Positions 33,043 through 40,636 of a DNA stretch of 40,636 nucleotides are shown here, one piece after another (within the stretch, counting starts at the first letter, position 1; each line of letters starts with the position of its first letter). Position numbers and translations under genes: made by a program. The notes under the pieces were generated by a model, which saw only the letters and a program-made list of their open reading frames with translations, was not told the DNA's origin and ran no database searches. Source of the DNA: JBBTDV01 sp038042605 (lineage in GTDB: Bacteria > Bdellovibrionota > UBA1018); contig CAYHPW010000022.1 in the NCBI GenBank assembly GCA_964358645.1, positions 1 to 40,636 on the forward strand, written 5' to 3'.

Positions 33043-34051
33043 AGTGAGTATGAACGAACCAGCAGTAAACGCGGACATATTGTTATCAGTAAGAAACATG
33101 GTCAAGCGCTTTCCTATAATGGGAGGGATTCTCTCCAAGGAAGTAGCAAGCGTAAAAGCCGTGTCTGATGTTAGTTTTGATATCCGTCGTGGAGAAACTC
33201 TAGGGTTAGTAGGCGAATCCGGGTGTGGAAAATCAACCTTAGGACGCTGCATTTTGCGGTTAATCCAACCAACCAGCGGCACAATAGTTTTTCGAGGGCA
33301 GGATATTACCAGTATTGATCATGCTGAGCTTCGTAAGCTCAGGCGTAATATGCAGATCATCTTTCAGGATCCATATGCATCACTGAATCCAAGAATGACG
33401 GTTGAAGATATTCTTGGAGAACCGCTAGACATCCACAAGCTTTGTCGTAACAAGCGTGAGCGGAAGGAACGCATTCTCAGGTTATTGGATCTTTGTGGTC
33501 TAAGACGCGAGAGCATAGCAAGATACCCGCATGAATTTTCAGGCGGGCAGAGACAGCGTATTTGTATTGCGCGAGCACTCGCGGTTGAACCTGAGTTTAT
33601 AGTGTGTGACGAGCCAGTGTCTGCATTGGATGTTTCCATTCAGGCTCAGATCATCAATCTAATGCAAGATCTTCAAAAAGAGTTGAGTCTCACATATCTG
33701 TTTATTGCGCATGATTTAAAGGTTGTAGAACATATTTCTACACGTGTTGCGGTTATGTACCTTGGAAAGATTGTAGAACTCGCCACAGCTGAAGACCTTT
33801 ATCGCGAACCTAAGCATCCATATACAAGAGCTTTGTTGTCGGCAATACCCATACCTGACCCAACTTATCAAAAAGAACGCATTATATTACGGGGCGATGT
33901 TCCATCGCCAATTAATCCACCGGAAGGGTGTTTTTTCCATCCAAGGTGTCCGATAGCTCAAGACAATTGTAAGATTCATCGACCTGAATTACGTAATTTG
34001 AGCAGCAATGAAGGAATTGCCCACATTGTTTCTTGTCATTACCCAGGATAA
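33035..34051 (+). CDS. dppF: Peptide ABC transporter ATPase, DppF type
   Basis: 338 aa. Walker A GESGCGKST, signature FSGGQRQR, Walker B FIVCDEPVSALD, H-loop AHDLKVV. The C-terminal extension with Cys (GCFFHPRCPIAQDNC) is as in its partner. The start at 33035 overlaps dppD by eight bases; ATG 33050 is an alternative that would leave a seven-base gap. This is the last gene of the transporter set; no clear terminator follows. Confidence 0.95.
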   Translation: MFEVSMNEPAVNADILLSVRNMVKRFPIMGGILSKEVASVKAVSDVSFDIRRGETLGLVGESGCGKSTLGRCILRLIQPTSGTIVFRGQDITSIDHAELRKLRRNMQIIFQDPYASLNPRMTVEDILGEPLDIHKLCRNKRERKERILRLLDLCGLRRESIARYPHEFSGGQRQRICIARALAVEPEFIVCDEPVSALDVSIQAQIINLMQDLQKELSLTYLFIAHDLKVVEHISTRVAVMYLGKIVELATAEDLYREPKHPYTRALLSAIPIPDPTYQKERIILRGDVPSPINPPEGCFFHPRCPIAQDNCKIHRPELRNLSSNEGIAHIVSCHYPG

Positions 34052-34108
34052 ATCTGATTAAAACGGCTAACAGCGCAATTTTATTAATTTCTATATAGTT
34101 TTTATCCG

Positions 34109-35005
34109 ATGCGAAACTTAAGGGACATATGTGTATGCATACGTCTATATTTTATGGAATTTAGCCGTAAGAAACTATCTAAAGAATATGGTGCGGAAAA
34201 TCTGCGGCAATTGCCAATCGGCAATCTAGAACCATTTAAGCTGATGTTTACTCCAGTGTATGTGTTTATGAAAAAGAATGAAAAATTCTTATCTATCAAG
34301 GGGCCGTTGGATTTTTTTACTCCAGAAGAATGCGAGCGTTTCAAGGCGGTTGAATCAGTTTTTATCCCACAATTTATTGATTTATTAGAACCATTTTTTC
34401 AAGCTGGTAGACGCACTCGTAGACTTTTTGAATGGTCCGAAAAACAAGGGGAGTCCACTGGGGAATTATCTCCACCCCCATTTGAGCTTTCGGACGCTGT
34501 ACTTAAGATCATAGGACCTCTATGGCGGAATTCTGGAAATGGTGGCATCTGGGTGGAACCATTTTTTGTATCCGCGTTTACTGAAAAGTTCTGTGACCCT
34601 TTACCACAGGAAGTATTACAGCGCTCGCGGAACCAGAATATGCCTACTTACGAGCGTGGAGTATTATTATCTAGTCTTGGAGTGTTTCTAGGCCTGCATC
34701 TTGGGTATTGCGATTTTGGTTTTCTTAATAGCTTACGGAAGATTTTTTTTGATGTAGTAACATTAGGCCCTGGAGCGGCAACTTGTTTTTGGTCGGAAGA
34801 GATAGAGTCATTATTTAGTATATCTAGCACATTGCTAGATGAGTTTGGACTAAGCGCATTTGAAGAGAGCTGTTTTGAAAAGCGGCCTGACAGGGTGTCG
34901 GTAAAATTATGGTTTCGTCTTGGCCGCATTAGACAATCGCTTGCAACTATCAGAGGACCGTTAGCAACAGTTTTTGGAGAACAGGGGATCGTAGATGCCG
35001 GATGA
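34109..35005 (+). CDS. Unrecognised protein, first gene of an overlapping pair
   Basis: 298 aa, cytoplasmic by sequence (no signal peptide or convincing membrane helix). The ATG at 34109 has no Shine-Dalgarno; the in-frame ATG at 34154 (MEFSRKKLSKEYGAEN) gives 283 aa and is equally possible. A conserved-looking run KLMFTPVYVFMKKNEKFLSIKGPLDFFTPEECERF opens the protein. The middle is rich in Phe, Leu and Trp (GGIWVEPFFVSAF, GVFLGLHLGYCDFGF), and the end is helical and basic. Length and composition are those of a real gene, but I cannot assign a family. It overlaps the next gene by 11 bases, so the two products probably act together. Confidence 0.65.
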   Translation: MRNLRDICVCIRLYFMEFSRKKLSKEYGAENLRQLPIGNLEPFKLMFTPVYVFMKKNEKFLSIKGPLDFFTPEECERFKAVESVFIPQFIDLLEPFFQAGRRTRRLFEWSEKQGESTGELSPPPFELSDAVLKIIGPLWRNSGNGGIWVEPFFVSAFTEKFCDPLPQEVLQRSRNQNMPTYERGVLLSSLGVFLGLHLGYCDFGFLNSLRKIFFDVVTLGPGAATCFWSEEIESLFSISSTLLDEFGLSAFEESCFEKRPDRVSVKLWFRLGRIRQSLATIRGPLATVFGEQGIVDAG

Positions 35006-36362
35006 CAGTTTTATCAAACTGCGCTCCCAGAATAGCTTCGGGGTCGCGGGAGCGCTGACCGAAGATACCGAGATATTTCACGAGGCATTGTTTAGTGGCA
35101 AGCATATTGGTCTCGTTTCGGATTTAATTTGTGCGAAGACAAGACTTTCTAAACAACGTGAGCATAGACTTAGACAGATATTGTTACATGGTATAGACGG
35201 ATGGTATTCGATTGAAAACACCGTTACTTCTGCTTTGTCCACACAACTTCTGCTTGAATGTGGGATTTCTAGAGACAAAATCGCAGTCAGCTTCTCAGTA
35301 GTAATACCCGGTACCGATAAATTCGAGCTTAGTGCTATACGCGAAGCTTTGGAAAAAAACGATCTTAATAGTAATTTAGAAAAATGGGTGAATGAATTCC
35401 GTCGATGCTCAGACTGGCTAATTGTGCGGGCCCAGGAAGATATGAGGAGGCTAGAAATAGTTTCCATTAATAATATTGTAAATGATGAAGCTGCCGTCGG
35501 AGAGCAAGTTCTTTATGTCGCTATAAACAATCCAGTTAAAAGCGTTCCACAAGTTCGATCATACACTGAGCTGGGAGATTTGGACTATCCACATTTATTA
35601 CGTGAAAACCGGCATACTAAGACAAGCAAAGTTGAAAAACACAAGCCAGCCACAATGGATGTATCATCCACGAATGTATTATCTAATGATGAACAACTAG
35701 AAGAGGCAGTAGTGATCCGAGGCTTGGAGTCGACGATTGGAGTTTTCGATCGTATTTTAGTGAAAGGTGGAAATGAGGTCGGTAGTTTAGAGCATTTGTA
35801 TGACGAAGTAGTTGTGGAAAAGGCCAGGCTTCAGGAATTAACAAAAAGACTTAGGTTGGAATTAAATAGAAAACCCGAAGAGGGAAGTTCATACCGTTCT
35901 CGGTATACTCTTGCTCAAAAACAATTAATCACAATGAAAGATGAAAACCGGATGCTTAAAATTCGTAATGAGGAACTAAAAAATCAGGTCATTTCTTTTC
36001 AGCTTGCAGCCAAAAGCCGTAATCTCCACAACGATCCAGAATATCTGACACTTAAAGTAAAATATGAAAGGATTATTAGACTAGCTGATGAGTTAAGAAA
36101 GACCAACCAACAACTCATAGATCGTCTGTCAGATCAAAAAGATCAGAAACGAGATAATAGAGTTTTTAGTCAGCGGTCCGATGCCGCTATAAAGCTTGCT
36201 GCTGAAACGACAAAGGAGTTAGAGCAACTTCAGCTGCGTTGTGACGAGCTTAAACAAGAGGCCAATAGATTGCGCATGGAACTCGACCACGCCAATAAAG
36301 AGTTAAAATATTTTAAGTCCCGGGGAAGATCAAATAATAATAATGATAGCAATGCAGCCTGA
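34995..36362 (+). CDS. Unrecognised protein with long C-terminal coiled coil
   Basis: 455 aa. The N-terminal half (1-190) is globular (QILLHGIDGWYSIENTV, SVVIPGTDKFELSAIREAL, DWLIVRAQEDMRRLEIV). A linker of charged and Ser/Thr residues (190-240) follows. From about 265 to 445 there are heptad repeats (VEKARLQELTKRLRLELNR, ELEQLQLRCDELKQEANRL) ending in an Asn-rich tail (NNNNDSNAA). It is translationally coupled to the upstream gene. The coiled coil suggests a scaffold or dimerisation role. No domain family recognised. Confidence 0.7.
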   Translation: MPDDSFIKLRSQNSFGVAGALTEDTEIFHEALFSGKHIGLVSDLICAKTRLSKQREHRLRQILLHGIDGWYSIENTVTSALSTQLLLECGISRDKIAVSFSVVIPGTDKFELSAIREALEKNDLNSNLEKWVNEFRRCSDWLIVRAQEDMRRLEIVSINNIVNDEAAVGEQVLYVAINNPVKSVPQVRSYTELGDLDYPHLLRENRHTKTSKVEKHKPATMDVSSTNVLSNDEQLEEAVVIRGLESTIGVFDRILVKGGNEVGSLEHLYDEVVVEKARLQELTKRLRLELNRKPEEGSSYRSRYTLAQKQLITMKDENRMLKIRNEELKNQVISFQLAAKSRNLHNDPEYLTLKVKYERIIRLADELRKTNQQLIDRLSDQKDQKRDNRVFSQRSDAAIKLAAETTKELEQLQLRCDELKQEANRLRMELDHANKELKYFKSRGRSNNNNDSNAA

Positions 36363-36516
36363 CCAACATCCACGCTCACCCGTGTGCGTTGCTTTTGTAA
36401 GGATTTATTTTACATATCTTCCATGTTATGTTTAATAAAGTTGTTTCGCTTCTATAGAGTTTGCGGGCACAGTGCCCATATCCTCTTTAGTGGCTCCCTA
36501 GACTTAAGGAGGTTAT

Positions 36517-36852
36517 ATGGGTAAGAAACTTTATGTTGGCAATCTTCCGTTTTCCGCGACCGAACAGGCATTGACAGATACGTTTGCTCAATACGGCACG
36601 GTTGAATCGGTTAAGATCATTACTGACCGTGATACTGGCAGAAGCAAAGGTTTTGCTTTTGTGGAAATGTCCAGTGATGCGGAAGCGGCTAATGCTATTC
36701 AAAAGCTGAACGGTATTGATTATGAAGGTCGCGCAATGACTGTGAATGAAGCTCGTCCTATGGTTCCGCGTGAAAATCGTGGAGGCTTTGGTGGCGGCCG
36801 TGGCGGTGGTGGTCGCGAACATCGCGGGGGTTTCGGCGGCGGCCGTCGTTAA
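36517..36852 (+). CDS. RRM-type RNA-binding protein with Gly/Arg-rich tail
   Basis: 111 aa. A single RNA-recognition motif (3-80) with RNP2 LYVGNL (5-10) and RNP1 KGFAFVEM (44-51), the aromatic residues needed for RNA stacking (Y6, F46, F48) all present, then an RGG-like tail (GGFGGGRGGGGREHRGG). Bacterial proteins of this type bind RNA and are often cold-induced. The ribosome binding site AAGGAGGT is strong. The 154-bp leader holds GGGCA-CAG-TGCCC (36465-36477), a small stem that could regulate it. tRNA-Arg is 33 bases downstream on the other strand. Confidence 0.95.
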   Translation: MGKKLYVGNLPFSATEQALTDTFAQYGTVESVKIITDRDTGRSKGFAFVEMSSDAEAANAIQKLNGIDYEGRAMTVNEARPMVPRENRGGFGGGRGGGGREHRGGFGGGRR

Positions 36853-36885
36853 TGCCACAAGGTGTTTTGAACAAATAAAAATTCA

Positions 36886-36962
36886 TGGCGACCCCGGAGA
36901 GTCTCGAACTCCCGACCTGATGCTTAGAAGGCACCTGCTCTATCCTGCTGAGCTACGGGGCC
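36886..36962 (-). tRNA. tRNA-Arg (UCU)
   Basis: A 77-base cloverleaf with acceptor GGCCCCG/CGGGGUC (one G-U pair), D arm AGCUCAGCAGGAUAGAGC, anticodon loop CUUCUAA (anticodon UCU), T arm GGGAG-UUCGAGA-CUCUC, and encoded CCA. It reads AGA codons. Confidence 0.95.
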
Positions 36963-37032
36963 GCATGACGCATATAAAGCATAGTTGCTTAAAGAAATGC
37001 AACAAAACGTATTTTTATGCTAAGGATATTTT

Positions 37033-37281
37033 ATGCCTTTATATGAATTTTTGTGCGAAAACTGTAAATACAGATTTGAGCAGTTGACCTCTTTTGCGGA
37101 TTCTGATCAAGGTAACTGTCCGAAATGTAATAATAAAAATATAAAGAAGCTTATATCTGCTTTTGCCGTGGGCGGTCACGAAACTTATTCTGACAACAAG
37201 TTTCATGGTTGTGGAAACTGTGAGTTCGGTGGTTCTGGTGGCGAACGCTGCGGTCGTTCAAGTGCGGGTTTTGACGACTAG
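37033..37281 (+). CDS. FmdB-family zinc ribbon protein
   Basis: 82 aa. It starts MPLYEFLCENC, the FmdB/CxxC_CxxC_SSSS opening, with Cys at 8, 11, 29 and 32 binding one zinc. After the ribbon a Gly-rich tail carries three more Cys (HGCGNC and ERC). Family members are small putative regulatory proteins of unproven function. AAGGA lies eight bases upstream. It stands 70 bases from tRNA-Arg, transcribed away from it. Confidence 0.9.
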   Translation: MPLYEFLCENCKYRFEQLTSFADSDQGNCPKCNNKNIKKLISAFAVGGHETYSDNKFHGCGNCEFGGSGGERCGRSSAGFDD

Positions 37282-37334
37282 TTAATACGATATATAGTTA
37301 GTGGTACATCTGGTGCACATTCTTTCATGCAGTC

Positions 37335-38342
37335 ATGAAAGACAAACGAACGGGTATACAATTTGGTGAATTAAAGCGGGTTATTTGGGCGGTAGATGCT
37401 TTTGACGAAAAAAGTGTCGTGCAGAGGCGTGTGGCGCAAGTGGCAAGAAAGCTTCAATCAATTGCAAACGTCACAGTAGAGCCGGTTTATGTAATGACGC
37501 CAACCGAACTTAATCTTTCATCAGAATACAGCGTTCCATGGATACAGCATTACCGGCCTGCTGCCGAGAGAGCTTTGTTCAGTTTAGTAAAGGCGCTGGG
37601 AGTAAAAACACAGGAAAAACCTAAGGTGTTGATTCAAAACTTCGCCTCGACGTCACAAGCGGTTAGTTCGTTAGAACTATATGCGGTACATACCGGCACT
37701 GATCTTATTTTAGTTGGAAGTCACGGTAAAACAGGCATGAAACGCCTGCTTTTGGGGAGTTTTGCTGAAACATTGCTTTTACAGTCGCGTGTCCCGGTAA
37801 TGGTGGTTGGTCATGAAGCGCGAGTTTTATATGATTTTAAGCAGATTTTTTTCCCGACTGATTTTTCCAAGCACGCTGAAAAAGTATTTAGGATAGCAGT
37901 AGCTTTAGCGCGAACCATCAAGGCAAAGATGACATTGTATCATTCAGTGCCAAGTCCAGTGGAACCGGTATTCCAATCTGGTGTGTATTTGTTAGGTGGG
38001 GCATGGGTTCCTGTATTTGATTATTTTTCCAGGGAAACCGAGCACAGAAAACATCATGCGGAAGCATGGGTGCGTTGGGCTTCGCATAATGGGGTAAATG
38101 TTGAACTGGTTATAGAAGCAAAAGGCGGGAATTTAGCGCATTCTATAGTCCGTGCTGCAAAAAAATCACATACCGGTTTGATAATGATGGCAGCAAAGAG
38201 CGGGCCGGTTGCAGCAACGATAATAGGAAGCACTACGAGACAGGTAGTACGTTCTTCTTACTGTCCTGTTTGGGTGCTTAGATCGCAAATTCTTGAGGCA
38301 GGTGCGGTTTTGGCAAAGGCTCGTGTTATGCGAGCGGCATGA
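37335..38342 (+). CDS. Tandem universal stress protein (two UspA domains)
   Basis: 335 aa. The first UspA domain (about 12-160) contains the ATP-binding GSHGKTGMKRLLLGS followed by VPVMVV. The second (about 168-320, starting QIFFPTDFSKHAEK) has the degenerate AAKSGPVAATIIGST followed by CPVWVLRS, so the second site has lost one Gly of the loop. Tandem Usp proteins act in stress survival; the ligand is not known here. 53 bases after the FmdB gene, possibly co-transcribed. Confidence 0.92.
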   Translation: MKDKRTGIQFGELKRVIWAVDAFDEKSVVQRRVAQVARKLQSIANVTVEPVYVMTPTELNLSSEYSVPWIQHYRPAAERALFSLVKALGVKTQEKPKVLIQNFASTSQAVSSLELYAVHTGTDLILVGSHGKTGMKRLLLGSFAETLLLQSRVPVMVVGHEARVLYDFKQIFFPTDFSKHAEKVFRIAVALARTIKAKMTLYHSVPSPVEPVFQSGVYLLGGAWVPVFDYFSRETEHRKHHAEAWVRWASHNGVNVELVIEAKGGNLAHSIVRAAKKSHTGLIMMAAKSGPVAATIIGSTTRQVVRSSYCPVWVLRSQILEAGAVLAKARVMRAA

Positions 38343-38445
38343 ACGTCTTTGTGGTGCTACGCATCTAATAATATATTGGTAATATATGGAAAATTTTCGT
38401 GTCGAAGATACAAAACTGTCTATTAAGGTTAGAATGTAACAGACT

Positions 38446-40290
38446 ATGCGCTTGGGATACCTAAGTGGTGTTCTTATATTGTTTGTGGCCGGTTGTTCAA
38501 AAGAAAAGGTAAATATCACTGAGCCGGTCAATATCAATTGCGCCCCTTCATCTTTGCAGATCATGACAGGATCGGCCGGCTCAGCCATGGCATTCCTTCC
38601 TGATCCTATGATTTCATCTAAAATGTCTGATTTAACACCTGTGTCGTTGCGGCTGGATGATTTTAGAAATCTTGTTTCTTTATCACGCCTGACTGGTAAA
38701 GGGGTGCTTGAAGGTTTATACGTCGACATTCGCAATGGCCTTACATGTAATGAGGGCTTTGGTGCGTACGACACACAGAATCAATTTATTTATTCACATG
38801 ACAATAGCAAGTTCCAAGAAGCAATGTCTTATTACTTTGGTGACGAATACAGGTACAAACTTGATGAGACCGGTTATCTGGAGCGTAGGAAACCTGTTAA
38901 AATCGTCGCACATTGCGTGAAGGACGATAACGCATATTATGTCCGCTATATAGATTCGAATGGGCAAGTGACGGATAAGGTTTGCCTTGGAGATTCGCCG
39001 AGTTTGCCAAATGCTTCGTATGCCGATGATGCCCTAGTGACCATACATGAACTTCAGCATGCCACCACAACTGGTAATTATTCAGCTACTCAGAGTTTAA
39101 ATCAGTTTTGGTATGACGAGTCTGGAGCACTGAATGAGGCTATTTCTGATTTCATGGGATTGATGTTTTTTTCGCCACTAGTTTCAGCCCCATTTGATCC
39201 AAAAGTTTTCAGCCGATGGGCTCTAGGCACCTTTGTGCCTAATTATGATGCAAGAAGAGGGGTTCATAAATGCCCTGTTTATGATTCTAATTATCCTGAT
39301 TGCGGTAATTTCCCGTCATTTTCAGCTGCTAAGAACACTGTAAGTTATGTTTACCCGGATGGCATGGGCTGGCCATACGGTGCGAATTTTGAGGCCCCTG
39401 GATATGTCCGGTCAGCTTTTCGAGAGTATCATTCGCAGGAAGAAGTACATAATGCCGGTATGCTGATGGAAGGCGCGCTGTGGGATTGCTACGAAGTTTT
39501 GGTCGCGAATAACGGACCAGAAATAGCCGCGGGTTTGATTACAAAAGTCTTACATGAAACGTTAAAGCAACTTCCTAAGCCCACAATTGCCAGCATCTCT
39601 CCGGTCACCTTGAGGGGATTTGCGTCAACCATGATAATAGCGGCACAAATGCTAGGTTTTTCTTCATCTGATAAAGAAGCTATGTCTAATGCTCTTTTGG
39701 CTAGAGGTCTGCTGGGAGGGGACTTGTTGAGCACTGGTTGGGCTGTAGTTGGGTACGGGACATCATCAACTCCAGGAATGAAAATTCAGGACAACCCTGC
39801 CATTTTGAAAGGGTGGCTTATGAGGATGGGGTTAAGTCCAACTGTAATTACACAAGATATAGAAACAGGTACCAATGGTAAGCTGGATCCTGGTGATGTA
39901 GCGGCTGTCTGGTTTGATGCCGGGAATACAGACGAGGTAACCGCCGGAGGAGTACAGCTTGTTATTGAATCTTTGAATCCAGATGTCAGATTTCTCAATT
40001 CTGCCGCTAATATGGGGATAGTTTCGGATTCAGAAACTCAGGTCACCTATATTAAGATAAACGGAACTCAGATTGTTGATTCATTATCAGCCTTGAATCC
40101 AACCATGCATGTTCCGCTTGGTAACAGTTATTTTTTAACCAATCCACACTTTGATAAAAGTTGGACAACGGCAGTGTGGGTTAAGGTGAATACTGCGGTT
40201 GAACACGGCAGTACAGTGAGGTTTGGGGTCGATATAATTCCGTCAAATGGTCCGGCCGAAACGCTGGTTTTTGAAACGGTGGTGAATTGA
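38446..40290 (+). CDS. Thermolysin-like (gluzincin, M4-type) lipoprotein
   Basis: 614 aa. The lipobox VAGC (C17) predicts a lipoprotein. H201-E202-x-x-H205 (TIHELQHAT) supplies two zinc ligands and the catalytic Glu. ESGALNEAISDFMG follows, with E231 as third ligand, the characteristic second motif of thermolysin-type peptidases. The rest of the M4 domain is divergent. The C-terminal part (about 450-614) has beta-rich repeats reminiscent of a proprotein or immunoglobulin-like tail (GDVAAVWFDAGNTDEV). There is no obvious N-terminal propeptide domain. Likely a cell-surface or periplasmic endopeptidase. The stop codon overlaps the next start. Confidence 0.75.
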   Translation: MRLGYLSGVLILFVAGCSKEKVNITEPVNINCAPSSLQIMTGSAGSAMAFLPDPMISSKMSDLTPVSLRLDDFRNLVSLSRLTGKGVLEGLYVDIRNGLTCNEGFGAYDTQNQFIYSHDNSKFQEAMSYYFGDEYRYKLDETGYLERRKPVKIVAHCVKDDNAYYVRYIDSNGQVTDKVCLGDSPSLPNASYADDALVTIHELQHATTTGNYSATQSLNQFWYDESGALNEAISDFMGLMFFSPLVSAPFDPKVFSRWALGTFVPNYDARRGVHKCPVYDSNYPDCGNFPSFSAAKNTVSYVYPDGMGWPYGANFEAPGYVRSAFREYHSQEEVHNAGMLMEGALWDCYEVLVANNGPEIAAGLITKVLHETLKQLPKPTIASISPVTLRGFASTMIIAAQMLGFSSSDKEAMSNALLARGLLGGDLLSTGWAVVGYGTSSTPGMKIQDNPAILKGWLMRMGLSPTVITQDIETGTNGKLDPGDVAAVWFDAGNTDEVTAGGVQLVIESLNPDVRFLNSAANMGIVSDSETQVTYIKINGTQIVDSLSALNPTMHVPLGNSYFLTNPHFDKSWTTAVWVKVNTAVEHGSTVRFGVDIIPSNGPAETLVFETVVN

Positions 40291-40636
40291 TGAAAAAGCT
40301 GCGCGTCTCCATGGTGGTAATTACTATTGCGGCGATGGTTGGTGTATTTTATTTTTTATATTCAAAAAAGTTATTAAATGACGTCGTAGTTTCCACGGAC
40401 TCTACGAGTTTAACATCCGCAAATACCGTCCCTGCTGGCTTATTAGGGCCAGTGCCTTCAGGGCCTGTAAATAATAAAATTACAAAAAAACATAGCGCTT
40501 ATGCTGGTGGCAGTCATTGGGAGATATTCCAGCGTAAATTCGGCCCAGGATTAGAACCGCAGTTTTTAAAAAATGGTATACTGGCATCGATTCATTTAAA
40601 GGGCGATCCATTCGGTACCGCAGCTAAGAGCGGTGC
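40290..40636 (+). CDS. Membrane-anchored protein, 5' part only
   Basis: 115 codons are visible before the window ends. ATG 40290 shares its A with the TGA of the protease gene, so the two are coupled. Residues about 8-25 form a hydrophobic anchor or signal (MVVITIAAMVGVFYFLY). A Ser/Thr/Pro-rich linker follows, then WEIFQRKFGPGLEPQFLKNG and SIHLKGDPFG. The latter part faintly recalls the propeptide (FTP-like) fold of thermolysin-type enzymes, but too little is present to be sure. Confidence 0.7.
   Translation, partial: MKKLRVSMVVITIAAMVGVFYFLYSKKLLNDVVVSTDSTSLTSANTVPAGLLGPVPSGPVNNKITKKHSAYAGGSHWEIFQRKFGPGLEPQFLKNGILASIHLKGDPFGTAAKSG

Noticed and set aside
1..40636. CRISPR array, prophage or replication origin
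   Set aside because: No regularly spaced repeats, cas genes, phage structural genes, DnaA-box clusters or replication genes were seen.

Overview
This window comes from a Gram-negative bacterium. It encodes outer-membrane beta-barrels, several lipoproteins with lipoboxes, LolB-like and TPR lipoproteins, a porin-cytochrome pair and GroESL. The mix of secreted HExxH-type proteases, a PhaR-type PHA regulator, an FmdB zinc ribbon and a glycine-rich RRM protein is typical of Bdellovibrionota or other former deltaproteobacteria. That placement is inference, because no rRNA or other phylogenetic marker is present.

Region 1 (1-7100) is a mosaic of mobile and decayed DNA. It holds an AAA/DUF4143 ATPase between inverted IS-like ends, a secreted HEHARH protein, and a double-truncated metzincin (matrixin-like) fragment. 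It also holds an IS91-type transposase that has lost its catalytic middle and a type VII HepT/MntA toxin-antitoxin pair between 55-bp direct repeats. The HepT gene has a premature amber codon. Further hypothetical or broken genes follow.

Region 2 (7300-13030) is the metabolic highlight. An OmpR-family regulator and heavy-metal-type sensor kinase overlap each other. They are followed by a decaheme MtrA/DmsE-family cytochrome with ten CxxCH sites and a cysteine-free MtrB/PioB-family barrel. Together the last two should form an electron conduit across the outer membrane, probably controlled by the kinase pair. No surface cytochrome and no inner-membrane quinol oxidase are seen here.

Region 3 (13030-18210) holds trmB flanked by gene remnants, a secreted alpha/beta hydrolase, an IS200 element with a hairpin over its tnpA ribosome binding site, a second copy of the AAA/DUF4143 ATPase with a striking double palindrome upstream, and tRNA-Phe(GAA).

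Region 4 (18300-25250) holds a PD40-M28-PDZ lipoprotein peptidase, small secreted proteins, groES-groEL with a strong terminator, a small outer-membrane barrel-like protein and a PhaR-like regulator.

Region 5 (25660-34050) looks like one transcription unit: a TPR lipoprotein, a LolB/DUF4292-like lipoprotein, then a complete five-gene peptide ABC transporter (binding protein, two permeases, two ATPases).

Region 6 (34100-40636) holds an unrecognised overlapping gene pair (the second with a long coiled coil), an RRM protein, tRNA-Arg(UCU), an FmdB zinc ribbon, a tandem universal stress protein, a thermolysin-like lipoprotein and the start of a coupled membrane-anchored gene that leaves the window. 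All assignments are from reading the sequence; no database search was run.
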